Shown here one piece after another: positions 23,388 through 25,213 of a DNA stretch of 25,213 nucleotides (the first letter of the stretch is position 1; each line of letters starts with the position of its first letter). Source of the stretch: JAUVIB01 sp964424545. Lineage in GTDB: Bacteria; Calditrichota; Calditrichia; Calditrichales; Calditrichaceae. The stretch covers positions 1 through 25,213 of the forward strand of contig CAYRJN010000031.1 in the NCBI GenBank assembly GCA_964424545.1. Direction: 5' to 3'. Position numbers and translations under genes: made by a program. The notes under the pieces were generated by a model. That model ran no database searches. It had not been told where the DNA came from and saw only the letters and a program-made list of their open reading frames with translations.

Positions 23388-24235
23388 ATTTTATTTTTAT
23401 GGTCAAAAAATTCAAGAAAACCGGCGATACGTTGTTTTAATTGATGCCGGTGCACAATAACGTCAATAAATCCGTGCTCTAACAGAAACTCCGAACGTTG
23501 AAAACCTTCCGGAAGGTCCTGCCCGATGGTCTGCTTAATCACGCGCGGGCCCGCAAATCCGATCAAAGCGTTCGGTTCGGCAATATGAATATCGCCCAGC
23601 ATGGCGTAACTGGCCGTAGTGCCGCCGGTTGTAGGATTGGTTAATAAAGAGATGTAGGGCAATCCCGCTTTGGAGAGCAAAGCCAGTTTGGCGCTTGTTT
23701 TGGCAAGTTGCATCAGGCTTAAAATACCTTCGTGCATTCTCGCGCCACCCGAGGCCGATAAAATAATCAGCGGACTTTTTGTCTCGATGGCTTTATCGAT
23801 TGCGCGAGAAATTTTCTCGCCGACCACCGACCCCATACTTCCGCCCATAAATTTGAAATCCATCAAAGCGGCCGTAACCGGACGATTTTCAATATGGCCA
23901 ATGCCCGTTACCACGGCGTCGTTTAAGCCTGTTTTCTTCACCGTTGCCTTATATTTTTCACTGTATTTTTTAAAATCTTTAAAGTTCAGGGGGTCTTCGG
24001 ACTGAATATTCCCGTTAAATTCTTTGAACGTATCCTTGTCGAAGAGAATCTTGACGTAGATATCGCTGCCGATGCGAAAATGATTATCGCATTTGGGGCA
24101 GACATAATAGCGTTTTTCCAGTTCCTTTTTATAAATGATTTCGCTGCACTGGTCGCATTTAATCCATAATCCGTCCGGCATCTCTTTTTTTTTAGCGGTC
24201 TGCGTGACCTCTTTTTTGCGTTTAAACCAATCCAT
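23384..24235 (-). CDS. accD: Acetyl-CoA carboxylase carboxyltransferase subunit beta
   Basis: AccD pairs with AccA to move carboxyl from biotin to acetyl-CoA, making malonyl-CoA for fatty-acid synthesis. The 283-residue length is typical. A four-Cys zinc ribbon lies at C27, C30, C46 and C49 (KCDQCSEII, YVCPKCDNHF). The crotonase-type core shows SGGARMHEGILSLMQLAKTSA, PTTGGTTASYAMLGDI and FAGPRVIKQTIGQDLPEGFQ. A GAAGGAA site precedes ATG 24235. It sits 12 bases after rimI and overlaps surE by four bases. accA is not in the window. Confidence 0.98.
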   Translation of the reverse strand: MDWFKRKKEVTQTAKKKEMPDGLWIKCDQCSEIIYKKELEKRYYVCPKCDNHFRIGSDIYVKILFDKDTFKEFNGNIQSEDPLNFKDFKKYSEKYKATVKKTGLNDAVVTGIGHIENRPVTAALMDFKFMGGSMGSVVGEKISRAIDKAIETKSPLIILSASGGARMHEGILSLMQLAKTSAKLALLSKAGLPYISLLTNPTTGGTTASYAMLGDIHIAEPNALIGFAGPRVIKQTIGQDLPEGFQRSEFLLEHGFIDVIVHRHQLKQRIAGFLEFFDHKNKI

Positions 24236-24247
24236 AGATTGTTCCTT

Positions 24248-24688
24248 CTACTTGCTGTTTGTTTTTTTCATGATCAAGGCGTTTTCGCCGTCGGAATAAT
24301 AGGCGCGCCGAACGGCTAAAACTTCAAAACCCAATTTGAGATACAGGGCAATGGCCGCACGATTTGATTCGCGCACTTCAAGAAACGCCTCCTTATAGTT
24401 ATCGCAAACCTGGAAAATATGGCGTAATAAACGTTGCGCCAATCCCTTGCGCCGGAAAGCGTTGTCTACGGCAATATTGCCGATATGCAGTTCTCCGGCG
24501 TAACACCAGCTTATCAAATAGGCGATTATGCGATTTTCGTTTTCCAATACAAAAGAAAACGAAATTTTTCTGTTTTTTAATTCATTTTCAAAGCTGCGTT
24601 GCGGCCATGGATCATTGAATAGTTGTTTTTCAAGTTCCGTTATCGGCGCAATGTCCCTGTTTTCCATGGGCCGGATATGATAAGGCAT
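24248..24688 (-). CDS. rimI: Ribosomal protein S18 alanine N-acetyltransferase-like GNAT enzyme
   Basis: A GNAT acetyltransferase of the RimI type, which acetylates the N-terminal Ala of ribosomal protein S18 in E. coli. Its 146 residues contain the family features: IRPMENRDIAPITELEKQLF at the start, then the acetyl-CoA loop RRKGLAQRLL and the C-terminal EVRESNRAAIALYLKLGFEVLAVRRAYY. ATG 24688 has AAGG about 8 bases upstream; a TTG at 24703 would overlap the tsaB stop but is less likely. Its place next to tsaB is the common bacterial arrangement, which supports the name over other GNATs. Confidence 0.9.
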   Translation of the reverse strand: MPYHIRPMENRDIAPITELEKQLFNDPWPQRSFENELKNRKISFSFVLENENRIIAYLISWCYAGELHIGNIAVDNAFRRKGLAQRLLRHIFQVCDNYKEAFLEVRESNRAAIALYLKLGFEVLAVRRAYYSDGENALIMKKTNSK

Positions 24689-24699
24689 CTTGTCGGCCT

Positions 24700-25213
24700 T
24701 CAATTGACCCCGGCGAAAGCGCGCACATACATCGGCTCCAGCGTATCCGCCTCATCGCCGCCAAAGAGATTATATTGTTCATAAGCGATTGCCGCCAAAA
24801 GCGCCGCGGAATAGCCGCGTTTATGCAATAGACAATTTTTATCTTTTAACGATTGACGGACGCTCTCTTCAAATTTTGCGCCGCGCATAAAAATAATTTC
24901 CGAACCGGCGGCAATATAATCCGCAAGCGCCTCTTTGTTAACAATATGATGGCTTTTAATTTCGCTCCGGTATTCGGATAATTTATTATGTTCCGCTACA
25001 AAAAACTCATTACGCCGCGCGTCAATGATCGTATAAAGTTTACCTTGGCTTTTTACGCTTTGGGCCGCTAATATTTGCTGATTGGAAATGCCGACAATGG
25101 GAATATTTCGCCCGTAACAAAAGCCCTGTGCAAAACTTAATCCGATGCGCAGCCCCGTAAAGGAACCCGGCCCGATGGCCGCCGCCGCCAAAGCGACCTG
25201 TTTTCGACCGTTA
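24700..25213 (-). CDS. tsaB: tRNA threonylcarbamoyladenosine biosynthesis protein TsaB (5' end missing)
   Basis: TsaB joins TsaD and TsaE to make the t6A modification at A37 of ANN-decoding tRNAs. The frame is open to the window edge (the upstream residues read NGRKQVALAAAAIGPGSFTG), so the gene starts beyond base 25213 and the TTG at 25191 is not the true start. The diagnostic IGPGSFTGLRIGLSFAQG is near the visible N-terminus, followed by IPIVGISNQQILA and DARRNEFFVA, and the C-terminus DTLEPMYVRAF is typical. The nucleotide-fold first strand with DTS is outside the window. It is the first visible gene of the minus-strand operon; the operon promoter must lie further right. Confidence 0.93.
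   Translation of the reverse strand, partial: NGRKQVALAAAAIGPGSFTGLRIGLSFAQGFCYGRNIPIVGISNQQILAAQSVKSQGKLYTIIDARRNEFFVAEHNKLSEYRSEIKSHHIVNKEALADYIAAGSEIIFMRGAKFEESVRQSLKDKNCLLHKRGYSAALLAAIAYEQYNLFGGDEADTLEPMYVRAFAGVN

Overview
The window reads as chromosomal DNA of a Gram-negative bacterium of the Fibrobacterota-Chlorobiota-Bacteroidota (FCB) superphylum. A Calditrichota- or Ignavibacteria-like lineage is my best guess. Supporting signs are two proteins, and the remnant of a third, that end in a type IX secretion (T9SS) sorting domain with the NFPNPFN/NYPNPFN signature; a beta-barrel outer-membrane protein; a multiheme cytochrome; AT-rich DNA; and Shine-Dalgarno sites that are strong at some genes and absent at others. 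The phylum is inferred and no marker gene proves it.

Left part (1-2684, + strand): the 3' end of a MOFRL-type glycerate 2-kinase gene, tightly followed by a UAP1-type UDP-sugar pyrophosphorylase gene, then a small four-helix membrane protein of unknown role.

Middle part (2685-11956) is accessory in character. It holds a UPF0158 gene killed by three nonsense codons without any frameshift (minus strand); a secreted nine-heme cytochrome c with a T9SS sorting domain; a three-gene unit made of a methionine-rich (24% Met) exported protein, a beta-barrel protein and a DUF2231 membrane protein fused to a lectin/glucanase-like domain with a His/Met tail; the stump of a deleted T9SS-sorted gene; an 889-residue secreted repeat protein with its own sorting domain; and a long gap with a strong terminator and a decayed small exported-protein gene. 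The Met-rich unit is the best candidate for an undescribed system; extracytoplasmic copper or other soft-metal handling is a guess from composition and layout.

Right part (11957-25213) is housekeeping. recO (minus) diverges from a lysine 6-dehydrogenase-like gene that overlaps a PBP4-type D-Ala-D-Ala carboxypeptidase gene. Convergent to these is a long compact minus-strand operon, read in the order tsaB (cut by the window edge), rimI, accD, surE, guaA, glmS, an LpoA-like TPR plus periplasmic-binding protein, pgeF, and a TPR protein. Several junctions overlap (ATGA or longer), implying translational coupling. It combines tRNA modification, fatty-acid initiation, GMP synthesis and amino-sugar/peptidoglycan functions; GlmS, the LpoA-like protein, PgeF and the neighbouring PBP4 form a cell-wall theme.

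No rRNA, tRNA, CRISPR array, intact transposase or replication origin was seen.
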